NCBI RefSeq assembly: GCF_003438995.1
Contig: NZ_QSUN01000004.1
Span: 62,001-126,000 of the forward strand
Direction: 5' to 3'
Origin: Bacteroides sp. OM05-12
GTDB lineage: Bacteria > Bacteroidota > Bacteroidia > Bacteroidales > Bacteroidaceae
DNA length: 64,000 bases
In this document: positions 35,946 through 44,718 of the stretch, piece by piece
Layout: each line of letters opens with the position of its first letter
Numbering within the stretch: the first letter of the stretch is position 1
Program-made: the position numbers and the translations under genes
Notes under the pieces: generated by a model
The model's database searches: none
What the model was told of the DNA's origin: nothing
Seen by the model: the letters and a program-made list of their open reading frames with translations, nothing else

Positions 35946-36836
35946 ATGGAACCTATTATAGAATGTAAAAATCTTACCCACTATTATGGGAAAAGACTTA
36001 TCTACGAAAATCTGAGTTTCAATGTACCGAAAGGGCGCATTCTTGGGCTATTGGGTAAGAACGGAACCGGCAAGACTACAACAATCAATATACTGAGCGG
36101 ATATCTGAAACCACGTTCCGGAGAGTGTCTTATCTTCGGAGAAAATATTCAGAATATGAATCCGCTGTTGCGCCGGAATATCGGATTACTTATTGAAGGC
36201 CATGTACAATATACTTTCATGAATATCACTCAGATAGAAAAGTTTTATTCAGAATTTTATCCTAAATGGAATAAAGATGCTTACTATGAACTGATGAAGA
36301 AACTGAAGGTTGCACCGGGACAACGAATCTCACGCATGTCATGCGGACAACGTTCACAAGTGGCTTTAGGATTAATTTTAGCACAAAATCCCGAACTGTT
36401 GATTCTGGATGATTTCTCATTGGGACTAGACCCGGGTTACCGCCGTTTATTTATCGAGTACCTACATGATTTCGCCAAATCGGAGAACAAATCCGTTTTT
36501 CTGACTTCACATATCATTCAGGATATGGAACGGTTGATAGATGACTGCATTATATTGGATTATGGTAAGATTCTTATCCAACAGCCGGTAAAGGAACTTT
36601 TACAAGAGGGTCGCCGCTATACCTTTACCATACCGGAAGGATATGAACTCGACGAAAAGGGATGGCCGGAGTTTTATCATCCGTCCATCATTCGTAACCA
36701 TGTGGAAACATTCTCTTTCCTTTCACCGGAAGATGTAAAAATAAGATTAAAAGCCCTACAAATACCATACAGTGATTTGCTAAATGAGAAAGTAAATCTG
36801 GAAGATGCCTTTATCGGGCTGACCGGAAAATATTAA
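35946..36836 (+). CDS. ABC transporter ATP-binding protein with unusual Walker B and signature
   Basis: 296-aa ATPase subunit of the CcmA/ABC-2 type. Walker A GLLGKNGTGKTTT lies at about residues 34-46. The signature reads SRMSCGQRSQVALG instead of LSGGQ, Walker B reads LLILDDFSLGLDP with Asp where the catalytic Glu normally stands, and the switch is LTSHIIQDME. The C-terminal 90 residues (YTFTIPEGYELDEKGWPEFY) form an extra domain often seen in drug or bacitracin-type ATPases. The next gene is a small permease 12 bp downstream, so the pair should form an ABC-2 type exporter or a mechanotransmitting complex. The Glu-to-Asp change suggests slow hydrolysis. Confidence 0.88.
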   Translation: MEPIIECKNLTHYYGKRLIYENLSFNVPKGRILGLLGKNGTGKTTTINILSGYLKPRSGECLIFGENIQNMNPLLRRNIGLLIEGHVQYTFMNITQIEKFYSEFYPKWNKDAYYELMKKLKVAPGQRISRMSCGQRSQVALGLILAQNPELLILDDFSLGLDPGYRRLFIEYLHDFAKSENKSVFLTSHIIQDMERLIDDCIILDYGKILIQQPVKELLQEGRRYTFTIPEGYELDEKGWPEFYHPSIIRNHVETFSFLSPEDVKIRLKALQIPYSDLLNEKVNLEDAFIGLTGKY

Positions 36837-36848
36837 TTAAACGGAATT

Positions 36849-37520
36849 ATGAGACAAGCTATTTTCTATAAAGAATGGATAAAAACACGCTGGTACTTTT
36901 TTCTGGCAACACTGATTTCATGGGGATTTGTCAGTTATAGCCTGCTTAAAATCAACCGTGTTATCAACTTTAAAGGTGCAGGGCATCTTTGGGAGGTCAT
37001 GCTTGAGCGCGACGTTGTATTTATCGACCTGCTTACCTACTTACCACTGATTATCGGAACACTATTTGCTATCGTACAATTCGTACCGGAAACGCAGCAA
37101 AGCCGGTTAAAGCTAACTTTACATCTACCTTGCCAACACTATCAGATGATATTCCGGATGCTTCTTTTCGGTATACTCTTATTGACGGGATGTTTTATCA
37201 GTAATTATATTATACTTTCCGCATATTTGGAACAGATTATGACAACGGAACTTTTGCGCCGTATCCTACTTACAGCGTTACCGTGGTATATAGCAGGGAT
37301 TACCTCCTATCTACTTACAGCATGGATATGCCTTGAACCTACGTGGAAACGAAGAATTGTAGATATTCTTGTCACTGCCGGTGTGTTACGCATCTTCTTC
37401 CTGTCATCTGTACCCGAAGCATATAACCGCTTCCTACCTATACTTATCGTTTACACATTATTAATATGCCTATTGCCAATGCTTTCCGTTTATCGCTTTA
37501 AAACCGGGAAACAGGATTGA
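36849..37520 (+). CDS. ABC-2-like membrane permease subunit
   Basis: 223-aa integral membrane protein with about six helices: AIFYKEWIKTRWYFFLATLI start typical of ABC-2 permeases (cytoplasmic amphipathic helix then TM1 about 15-32), TM2 about 58-78 (LLTYLPLIIGTLFAIVQFVP), TM3 about 98-120, TM4 about 135-155, TM5 about 163-182 and TM6 about 195-213. The ETQQSRLKLTLHLPCQHYQM loop resembles the coupling helix region. There is no other permease nearby, so it likely dimerises. It partners with the ATPase immediately upstream. Substrate unknown. Confidence 0.78.
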   Translation: MRQAIFYKEWIKTRWYFFLATLISWGFVSYSLLKINRVINFKGAGHLWEVMLERDVVFIDLLTYLPLIIGTLFAIVQFVPETQQSRLKLTLHLPCQHYQMIFRMLLFGILLLTGCFISNYIILSAYLEQIMTTELLRRILLTALPWYIAGITSYLLTAWICLEPTWKRRIVDILVTAGVLRIFFLSSVPEAYNRFLPILIVYTLLICLLPMLSVYRFKTGKQD

Positions 37521-37551
37521 AATTATTAAGAACTAATAATAAAGAATTAAA

Positions 37552-38610
37552 ATGAACATAATACGTTTCAGTAAAATATTATTTTATACTACTATTGTGA
37601 TACTTCTATTTTGGCTTATTCCGTGGAGTTATAACTTCTTTGTAGCCCGTCCTCAAAAAAGTCCTTTCACTCTTTACAGTTCAGTAATCAATGATTTTGC
37701 TATTCTGGACAAATCAGACAAGGGTATGATACGTACTGATGCAAAAGGAAACCGCTATACCGAAGCTCAGTTTGACAGTATCTTACCAATGTTCTATTTT
37801 CGCCAATTAGTATCGGACGGACGTTTTCCCGATACGCTTAACAACATAGCATTAACACCTAAAAGAATCCAGACCGAGAACTTCATTTTCCGTCTTAATC
37901 CGCAAGATGTCAATACGAAAAAGATTCCTCTTTATCCATTACTAGAATCTATGTCAGGACGTGTAGACCTAAAGATGCCGGATGATATGTTCCGTATTAC
38001 TTCGAAAGAAATACAATTTATTGATATGGCAAGTAATGAGATTGATAACGCCAAAAGCGCATTATATACAGAAGCATTACTGAAAAAAGGATTTCGATTT
38101 CCTGCAAACATTATATCGGGAAATCCGACTACGCGCAAAGATTATGACGAAGGCTATCTGCTAACAGATAAGGAAGGACAATTATTCCACTTCAAACAAG
38201 TAAAAGGACGTCCTTTCGTACGCAAAATAGATATGCCCAAACATATAAGCATCAAGCATATATTCCTTACTGAATTCAAAAATCGGAAATATCATGCGTT
38301 TCTTACAGACTCAGAAAACAAATTGTATGCATTACTGACTAAAAGCTACACCTTTCAATCCATTCCTATAGTATCATTTAACCCGGAAAAAGAACGAATT
38401 TCTATTTTCGGTAACCTTTTCGACTGGACAATCAATATCTCCGGTGAATTCAAAAATCAATATTATGCTATTGATGCAAAAGAGTTCAAATTACTAAAGT
38501 CCATGGAATATCCCTTGCAAGAAGAAACACTTGCCGAAAAAATCGATAAATGGATGCCTGGCATTTCTTTTATATCATCATTGAACAAAGAAGTATTCCC
38601 CACTTTTTAA
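37552..38610 (+). CDS. DUF4857-like membrane-anchored protein
   Basis: 352-aa protein with one N-terminal helix (about 9-30, ILFYTTIVILLFWLIPWSYN) and a large periplasmic part: YTEAQFDSILPMFYFRQLVS, two-half beta-rich segments (EGYLLTDKEGQLFHFKQVKG, KYHAFLTDSENKLYALLTKS, YYAIDAKEFKLLKSMEYPLQ). It fits DUF4857, a Bacteroidetes-specific family, by recall of motifs rather than a search. It lies 31 bp downstream of the permease and ends the cluster, so it is probably an accessory subunit that reaches from the ABC complex into the periplasm. Convergent with the hydrolase gene at 38634 (23-bp gap). Confidence 0.7.
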   Translation: MNIIRFSKILFYTTIVILLFWLIPWSYNFFVARPQKSPFTLYSSVINDFAILDKSDKGMIRTDAKGNRYTEAQFDSILPMFYFRQLVSDGRFPDTLNNIALTPKRIQTENFIFRLNPQDVNTKKIPLYPLLESMSGRVDLKMPDDMFRITSKEIQFIDMASNEIDNAKSALYTEALLKKGFRFPANIISGNPTTRKDYDEGYLLTDKEGQLFHFKQVKGRPFVRKIDMPKHISIKHIFLTEFKNRKYHAFLTDSENKLYALLTKSYTFQSIPIVSFNPEKERISIFGNLFDWTINISGEFKNQYYAIDAKEFKLLKSMEYPLQEETLAEKIDKWMPGISFISSLNKEVFPTF

Positions 38611-38633
38611 CGTGGATCTTCCTTCATCATTCA

Positions 38634-39746
38634 TTAATCACCTTCCCACCACTTAGTAAAGACTTGGGTGGTGTCTTTTAAATAGATTTTCTCACCCACC
38701 ATCGGCGTGAGTAAGTTTATGTTTTCTTTTTCCATTATCCGGGAAACATTATTCAATGGTTCATCCCATGTATGCCTACTTAATGCAAACTTAGAATTGT
38801 GTACGGTAAGCGTCCGTTTGGCACTTATATCTTTAACGGCTTTCTGCAATTCTTCCGGCAACAAATGAATATACCGCCAATCATTATTATATTGTCCGTT
38901 CTCCATGATAGCCAGATCTATCGGCGCAAAAGTCTTGCCAATCTCAGCAAAATGAGTATCATATCCTCCGTCTCCGGCAATGAAAATACGCTGTGTAGGC
39001 GTATCCAACATAAAAGCAGCCCATAAAGTATTATTGGGTGACAATCCTCTTCCTGAGAAATGACGGGCAGGCAAGCAGGTTATGCGAAAACCGTTTGACA
39101 GTGAAACGCTGTCTTTCCAGTCCATCTCCAGAATACGGTCCTTGTCATATCCCCAATATTCAAAATGTTCACCTACCCCCAGTCCGCAAACTACTTTTCC
39201 CACACGATTCTTTATATCTTTCACCGTTCCATAATCCAGATGATCCCAATGATCGTGCGTAATAATCAAATAATCAATATCGGGTATATCATCCGGACTA
39301 TAAATATCAGTTCCTCTAAAAGGTTTAAACATGAAAGAAACGGGAAACCGATTTGTCAACACCGGGTCAATAAGAAAACGTTTGCCATCCAACTGTATAA
39401 AACAGGAAGAATGACCAAACCACACCAATATATCTTCCGTACGGTCCAGATGATGTAAATCCTGTTTCTGCGCAGCAATCGTAGTTTCCGGTTTCAAGCG
39501 TACCTTTTTACCAAAGAGGAACTCCCAAAACGTATAAAACTTCCCTTTATCGGATGTTATCTGTTGTGTAGGATGGATATTCTGAAAATGTCCGTCACGA
39601 AAATTAGGAGAACGGCTGATACGTTCTAACCGTTCACCACGTGGAGTTCTACCGAAACTGGGATGATTGAGGATTAGTAAAGCAGCAATGCCAAACACTA
39701 CAATAACCGATATAATAACCGTCAGTACCATATATACTTTTTTCAT
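38634..39746 (-). CDS. MBL-fold metal-dependent hydrolase (UlaG/NAPE-PLD-like)
   Basis: 370-aa protein with an N-terminal membrane anchor or signal (MKKVYMVLTVIISVIVVFGI) and a metallo-beta-lactamase fold of the Lactamase_B_2 type. The metal motif is HDHWDHLDYGTV; further ligands are in LPARHFSGRG, FIAGDGGYDTHFAEIG and LTVHNSKFAL. The N-terminal RSPNFRDGHFQNIHP stretch is typical of Bacteroidetes homologues related to N-acylphosphatidylethanolamine phospholipase D. The likely substrate is a phosphodiester, possibly lipid-derived; this is inferred from family. The ATG at 39746 opens the anchor. Candidate -7 TATCTTTG at 39785-39778. Confidence 0.85.
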   Translation of the reverse strand: MKKVYMVLTVIISVIVVFGIAALLILNHPSFGRTPRGERLERISRSPNFRDGHFQNIHPTQQITSDKGKFYTFWEFLFGKKVRLKPETTIAAQKQDLHHLDRTEDILVWFGHSSCFIQLDGKRFLIDPVLTNRFPVSFMFKPFRGTDIYSPDDIPDIDYLIITHDHWDHLDYGTVKDIKNRVGKVVCGLGVGEHFEYWGYDKDRILEMDWKDSVSLSNGFRITCLPARHFSGRGLSPNNTLWAAFMLDTPTQRIFIAGDGGYDTHFAEIGKTFAPIDLAIMENGQYNNDWRYIHLLPEELQKAVKDISAKRTLTVHNSKFALSRHTWDEPLNNVSRIMEKENINLLTPMVGEKIYLKDTTQVFTKWWEGD

Positions 39747-39890
39747 TTCATTAGTCGTTCTCTTAATTTCTACAACACAAAGATATGGCAAAATCCGCAA
39801 AGACGAAACCGGCTAAGAACTATTTGTTAACAAGTAACAAAACCGACAACAAGAAAAATATTATCTTTGCCGGCAAACATAATTCATAAT

Positions 39891-40952
39891 ATGTATATGG
39901 AAAACCGGAACAATGATTCCAAGATAGAGAACCCCACTAAAATGTTCGGAGACACCAAACAGAGGAAAAGATATATTTATGCTTTATTAATGATACTATT
40001 AATGGTAGGAACAGCAGAAATACTGAAAGAAAAAGAAATTATCTTCCCGGAAATGGCAGCTCTGACTATCGGCATGTGGATTGTAGACAAACGGGTATGG
40101 CGAATCAAACGTTGGCAAATGCCTGTATTGATGACTATCGGAGCGTACGTCGGAATAAGTATTGTCAGGTTCTCCTCCCTGCCATTGGTCTTTAATTTGA
40201 TTTTGGCATTCATGTTCGCAGCATTATGCCTGCTGCTTACCCAGTCTTCTTTATTTCCGCTCATATCTGCTTGCATTTTACCGGTTTTATTAAAAACAGA
40301 AAGCTGGATTTACCCATTATCTGTTTTCATAATGTCCCTCATCATTGTCTTAATTCAAAAATGGATGGAAGGAAATGATTTAAGAAAAGCTACTGTTTAT
40401 GAACCTTTGGAACGCAATTGGAAAACCGATGTATTGCGTTGGCTCTCTATATTACTTTCAGTCTTTGTCATCTGTTGCCTGGCAATATATACCTCCAACT
40501 TTTATTTCATTATTCCGCCGCTAATTGTTGCTTACGTAGAGTTCGTCAATTCAAAAGCAGGATTCAGGAACCGTCCACTATTGACTATCTTACTGCTAGT
40601 GACGGGTGCATTGATCGGAACCCTCTTTCAATTAATAGGTTACTGTTACTTAGGGCTGCCGGAAACTGTTGTCGCACTATTTATATTCATTGTGTTATTT
40701 ACATTATTCGAATGGCTCGGCAAATTCTTCGCACCGGTAGGAGCGTTGGCATTAATTCCGATGCTTTTGCCACCGGAAACCCTTGTATGGTTACCCCTGC
40801 AAGTTGCCATCGGCGCCGGTTTATTCATTGCGACAGGATTGATTTTCTTTCAGCAATGTTACAAATGGTCCCGTCCGCAACTGATTTATTGCCTGATACC
40901 ACACTACTTGCTGAGTCGAATCTACCATAATAAAAGAAATACGGATAATTGA
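39891..40952 (+). CDS. Multipass membrane protein, possibly HPP-like
   Basis: Integral membrane protein of about 350 aa with roughly ten helices, including IYALLMILLMVGTAEILKEK, FPEMAALTIGMWIVDKRVWR, LVFNLILAFMFAALCLLLTQ, WLSILLSVFVICCLAIYTSN, PLLTILLLVTGALIGTLFQL and QVAIGAGLFIATGLIFFQQC. The two halves look similar, so internal duplication is likely. The FPEMAAL motif and the general plan recall HPP-type proteins, but the family is not certain and no function is assigned. Start at 39891 or 39897 (MENRNN). -7 TATCTTTG lies at 39862-39869. It is 22 bp upstream of the GNAT gene. Confidence 0.7.
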   Translation: MYMENRNNDSKIENPTKMFGDTKQRKRYIYALLMILLMVGTAEILKEKEIIFPEMAALTIGMWIVDKRVWRIKRWQMPVLMTIGAYVGISIVRFSSLPLVFNLILAFMFAALCLLLTQSSLFPLISACILPVLLKTESWIYPLSVFIMSLIIVLIQKWMEGNDLRKATVYEPLERNWKTDVLRWLSILLSVFVICCLAIYTSNFYFIIPPLIVAYVEFVNSKAGFRNRPLLTILLLVTGALIGTLFQLIGYCYLGLPETVVALFIFIVLFTLFEWLGKFFAPVGALALIPMLLPPETLVWLPLQVAIGAGLFIATGLIFFQQCYKWSRPQLIYCLIPHYLLSRIYHNKRNTDN

Positions 40953-40974
40953 ACATAAACTTATTTTCCCATAT

Positions 40975-41724
40975 ATGATAACTGATTTTATTAATCTAAC
41001 GACAGAGAACCTCACCGATGAGCATTTATGCTGCATTATCCGCAGTAAGAAAATCCATCAAGGCATAGAGGCGAAACGACAATGGCTTTCCGACCGGCTA
41101 AAGGAAGGTCATGTCTTTAGAAAGTTAAATGCAAAAGCTACGGTCTTTATCGAATATGCTCCTCTCGAAACAGCTTGGGTTCCCATAACCGGCAACAATT
41201 ATTATTATCTTTATTGTCTATGGGTCACCGGTAGTTACAAAGGAAAAGGATATGGGAAATTACTGATGGAGTATTGTTTGGCTGACGCCAAAGAGAAAGG
41301 CAAGTCCGGCGTTTGTATGCTTGGAGCGAAAAAGCAAAAATCATGGCTTTCCGATCAGTCTTTTGCTAAGAAATTCGGTTTTGAGGTTGTCGACACCACT
41401 GACAACGGATACGAATTACTGGCACTTTCCTTTGATGGAACAACTCCAAAATTTACAGAGAATGCGAAAGGACAAAGTATTGCAAGCAAGGTATTGACCA
41501 TTTACTACGATATGCAATGCCCTTATATCCATCAAAATGTAGACATGATAAGACAGTATTGCAGTACGCATGAGATTCCGGTGGATTTCATAAAGGTAGA
41601 TACATTGCACAAAGCAAAGGAGTTACCCTGTGTATTCAATAACTGGGGTGTATTCTATAAAGGAAAATTCGAAACAGTGAATCTGCTGGATGCCGCCTAT
41701 ATAGAAAGAATACTGAAAAAATAA
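40975..41724 (+). CDS. GNAT N-acetyltransferase fused to YoaP-like domain
   Basis: 249 aa. The N-terminal half (about 1-140) is a GNAT fold with the acetyl-CoA loop VTGSYKGKGYGKLLMEYCLA and EYAPLETAWVPITGNNYYYL. The C-terminal half (about 165-249) has a thioredoxin-like start YYDMQCPYIHQNVDMIRQYC, matching YoaP-type acetyltransferases in which a CPxx motif follows the GNAT domain. Here the pair is CPYI, with one cysteine only, so a classical redox CxxC is absent. Substrate unknown. Followed by a terminator hairpin. Confidence 0.85.
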   Translation: MITDFINLTTENLTDEHLCCIIRSKKIHQGIEAKRQWLSDRLKEGHVFRKLNAKATVFIEYAPLETAWVPITGNNYYYLYCLWVTGSYKGKGYGKLLMEYCLADAKEKGKSGVCMLGAKKQKSWLSDQSFAKKFGFEVVDTTDNGYELLALSFDGTTPKFTENAKGQSIASKVLTIYYDMQCPYIHQNVDMIRQYCSTHEIPVDFIKVDTLHKAKELPCVFNNWGVFYKGKFETVNLLDAAYIERILKK

Positions 41725-41739
41725 GATTATACTTAAATT

Positions 41740-41756
41740 CTCCCGCTTTTCGGGAG
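41740..41756 (+). terminator. Intrinsic terminator after the GNAT gene
   Basis: CTCCCG, loop CTTTT, CGGGAG, then CTTTC: a 6-bp GC-rich stem 15 bp after the stop, with a short T-rich tail. Confidence 0.65.
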
Positions 41757-41778
41757 CTTTCATTATCTTTGCCACATC

Positions 41779-42582
41779 ATGTCAGAAGAGCTTATCATAC
41801 GAACCCATGAGCTGACTATCGGCTACCAGCGGAAGAAGGCTTCATATCCTGTACAGACAGCACTGAATCTGAATGTTTACAGGGGAGAATTGGTCTGCTT
41901 AATCGGTCCTAACGGATGTGGTAAATCGACTTTACTCCGCAGTATTTCGGGGCTGCAACCATCATTAAGAGGTGATATCTATATTGAAGACTTACCCCTG
42001 CAAAAACAGTCTCTTAAAGAAAAAGCCAAACTTATCGCTTTAGTATTGACGGATAAGGTAGAAATCAATAACCTGACGGTTTACGAGCTTATTTCAATGG
42101 GACGCAATCCATATACCGACTGGCTTGGCACTCTAAGCGAAGAAGATAAAGAGAAAGTACGGACGGCAATCGGACAAGTACATCTAGAGGGTTACGAAAA
42201 TCGTTTTCTGAATGAATTGTCAGACGGAGAACGCCAGCGTGCCATGATAGCCAAAGCACTTGTACAAGACACTCCCGTGATACTTCTGGACGAACCGACA
42301 GCTCACCTCGATCTGCCCAACCGTGTAGAAATCATGATTTTACTTCGTACATTGGCGAATGAAACCAACAAAGCCGTCATTCTTTCCACGCATGAATTGG
42401 ATCTTGCCTTGCAAGCTGGCGACAAACTTTGGCTGATGTCTCCAAAACAGGGAGGAATCATTATCGGAACACCGGAAGAACTCATTCATAACAATAGTAT
42501 TCAAACCGTTTTTGCCAATCACTCTTTTTCTTTTGCAGGAGATAACGGGAGTATACGCATCAATTTCGCATCCAATCGTTAA
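41779..42582 (+). CDS. FecE/BtuD-like ABC transporter ATP-binding protein, orphan
   Basis: 267-aa ATPase of the iron-complex/cobalamin importer class: Walker A GPNGCGKST (about 40-48), Q-loop region LIALVLTDKVEI, signature LSDGERQRAMIAKAL, Walker B VILLDEPTAHLDLP, switch ILSTHELDLAL. All catalytic residues are normal. Importers of this class need a BtuC/FecD permease and a binding protein; neither is adjacent, so partners must lie elsewhere. -7 TATCTTTG at 41764-41771 sits only 8 bp ahead of the ATG at 41779, so the message is nearly leaderless. Confidence 0.88.
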   Translation: MSEELIIRTHELTIGYQRKKASYPVQTALNLNVYRGELVCLIGPNGCGKSTLLRSISGLQPSLRGDIYIEDLPLQKQSLKEKAKLIALVLTDKVEINNLTVYELISMGRNPYTDWLGTLSEEDKEKVRTAIGQVHLEGYENRFLNELSDGERQRAMIAKALVQDTPVILLDEPTAHLDLPNRVEIMILLRTLANETNKAVILSTHELDLALQAGDKLWLMSPKQGGIIIGTPEELIHNNSIQTVFANHSFSFAGDNGSIRINFASNR

Positions 42583-42649
42583 AATGAATAAAGAAAGAGA
42601 GCTTACCTTGCGTTAATTTCTTACATTTGTAGCTCGTTACGTGCAAATT

Positions 42650-43510
42650 ATGGCAAAAAAGAAACGGAATAAAGCTTTCTGGAATAACATAAAGTTTAAA
42701 TATAAGCTTACTATCATCAATGAAAATACGCTGGAAGAAGTGGCGGGAATCCGTGTATCCAAACTAAACGGGCTTTCGGTTCTCCTTACAGTTATTACCG
42801 TTATTTTCGTTATTGCCGCTACCATTATCGCCTTTACTCCACTCCGCAACTACCTGCCGGGATATATGAACAGTGAAGTACGTGCCCAGATTGTAGATAA
42901 CGCACTGAAAGTAGATTCGTTACAACAATTGGTAGAGAGGCAGAATCTGTATATCATGAACATTCAGGATATATTCAGCGGAAAGATTAAGGTAGATACG
43001 GTACAATCCATTGATTCATTGACCAATATGCGTGCAGACTCATTAATGGAACGCACACAACGGGAGGAAGAGTTCCGCCGTCAATACGAAGAAACGGAAA
43101 AATATAACCTGACTTCCATCGCTGAAGATAAAGGAGTGGACGGACTTATTTTCCATCGTCCGACCAGAGGAATGCTCACGTCGCATTTTGACCCCAATAG
43201 CCGTCATTACGGTGTAGACATCGCAGCGACTCCGAATGAAAGCGTATTGGCAGCACTTGACGGAACTGTCATTTTAAGCACTTATACCGCAGAAACCGGA
43301 TATTTGATAGAGGTGCAACACGGACAAGATTTTATTACTGTATATAAACATTGCGGTTCACTCTTGAAGAAAGAAGGAGACGAGGTAAAAGGCGGCGAAG
43401 CGATTGCGCTGGTAGGGAATACCGGCACATTAACAACAGGACCGCATCTGCACTTTGAACTCTGGCGCAAAGGACGTGCCGTGAACCCCGAAAAATACAT
43501 TGTATTCTGA
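42650..43510 (+). CDS. M23 family metallopeptidase (LytM-domain, membrane-anchored)
   Basis: Peptidoglycan endopeptidase or division-type activator. 286 aa: basic cytoplasmic tail, one helix (about 40-62, LSVLLTVITVIFVIAATIIA), a coiled-coil linker (about 85-150) and the LytM domain with zinc motifs HYGVDIAA and GPHLHFELW. All zinc ligands of M23 are visible (H in HYGVD, D in GVD, HxH). The ATG at 42650 (MAKKKRNKAFW) is preferred. The stop at 43510 is 10 bp before dxr. -7 TACATTTG at 42622-42629. Confidence 0.9.
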   Translation: MAKKKRNKAFWNNIKFKYKLTIINENTLEEVAGIRVSKLNGLSVLLTVITVIFVIAATIIAFTPLRNYLPGYMNSEVRAQIVDNALKVDSLQQLVERQNLYIMNIQDIFSGKIKVDTVQSIDSLTNMRADSLMERTQREEEFRRQYEETEKYNLTSIAEDKGVDGLIFHRPTRGMLTSHFDPNSRHYGVDIAATPNESVLAALDGTVILSTYTAETGYLIEVQHGQDFITVYKHCGSLLKKEGDEVKGGEAIALVGNTGTLTTGPHLHFELWRKGRAVNPEKYIVF

Positions 43511-43520
43511 GAGAAAGACT

Positions 43521-44672
43521 ATGAAGAAGAAACAAATCGCAATATTAGGTTCTACGGGCTCTATCGGCACACAGGCTTTGGAAGTCATTGCCGAGCATCC
43601 GGATTTATATGAGGTGTATGCACTCACTGCAAACAACCGGGTAGAACTTCTGATAAAACAAGCTCTGAAATTTCAACCGGAAGTAGTAGTCATAGCCAAC
43701 GAAAGCAAATACACACAACTGAAAGAGGCGTTGGAAAACCAACCGATCAAAGTATATGCCGGAGCAGAAGCACTGGCACAAGTGGTCGAAGCCCAACCGA
43801 TAGATATAGTTTTGACGGCAATGGTGGGATATGCCGGTTTGAAACCTACGATCAGTGCCATACGTGCCCGCAAAACCATCGCTTTGGCAAATAAGGAGAC
43901 ACTGGTTGTAGCCGGAAAGCTGATAAATGAATTAGCTCAACAATATAAAACCCCTATCCTACCGGTAGATTCCGAACATTCTGCTGTATTTCAATGTTTA
44001 GCAGGAGAAATCGGTAATCCGATTGAAAAGGTTATCCTTACAGCATCGGGCGGACCTTTCCGGACTTGTACGCTGGAGCAATTGGCTTACGTGACAAAAA
44101 CGGAAGCCTTAAAGCATCCGAACTGGGAAATGGGAGCTAAGATAACAATAGACTCCGCATCGATGATGAACAAAGGGTTTGAAGTTATCGAAGCAAAATG
44201 GTTGTTCGGTGTGCAGCCTCAGCAAATAGAAGTGGTGGTACACCCGCAATCGGTTATTCACTCCATGGTGCAATTTGAGGACGGGGCTATCAAAGCCCAA
44301 CTGGGAATGCCGGATATGCGTTTGCCGATACAGTATGCTTTTTCTTATCCGGATCGCATTCAATCGTCATTCGAGCGCCTGGACTTTACCAAGTGCACCG
44401 ACCTGACCTTTGAGCAACCCGATACAAAACGTTTTCGTAATCTGGCACTGGCATACGAAGCCTTGCATCAAGCAGGTAATATGCCATGTATCGTCAATGC
44501 CGCCAATGAGGTGGTGGTTGCAGCATTTCTGCATGACGAAGTGGGATTCTTGGAAATGAGCGATATTATTGAAAAGACAATGAACAAGGTTGCTTATATA
44601 GAGCATCCTACCTATGATGATTACGTAGCGACAGATGCCGAAGCAAGGCGTGTGGCGCAATTATTAATATAA
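43521..44672 (+). CDS. dxr: 1-deoxy-D-xylulose 5-phosphate reductoisomerase
   Basis: Second enzyme of the MEP isoprenoid pathway: converts DXP to MEP with NADPH and a divalent metal. 383 aa. NADPH loop GSTGSIGTQALEVI; metal and substrate residues in LPVDSEHSAVFQCL; LTASGGPFRTCTLEQL; catalytic region HPNWEMGAKITIDSASMMNK; VVHPQSVIHSMVQFEDGAIK. All are intact. The ATG at 43521 is chosen; the in-frame ATG at 43500 lies inside the M23 gene. Target of fosmidomycin in other bacteria. Followed by rseP. Confidence 0.97.
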   Translation: MKKKQIAILGSTGSIGTQALEVIAEHPDLYEVYALTANNRVELLIKQALKFQPEVVVIANESKYTQLKEALENQPIKVYAGAEALAQVVEAQPIDIVLTAMVGYAGLKPTISAIRARKTIALANKETLVVAGKLINELAQQYKTPILPVDSEHSAVFQCLAGEIGNPIEKVILTASGGPFRTCTLEQLAYVTKTEALKHPNWEMGAKITIDSASMMNKGFEVIEAKWLFGVQPQQIEVVVHPQSVIHSMVQFEDGAIKAQLGMPDMRLPIQYAFSYPDRIQSSFERLDFTKCTDLTFEQPDTKRFRNLALAYEALHQAGNMPCIVNAANEVVVAAFLHDEVGFLEMSDIIEKTMNKVAYIEHPTYDDYVATDAEARRVAQLLI

Positions 44673-44718
44673 ACGAAAATTATAATAAGTAGAAACATAA
44701 AAACAACAGTTTAATAGA

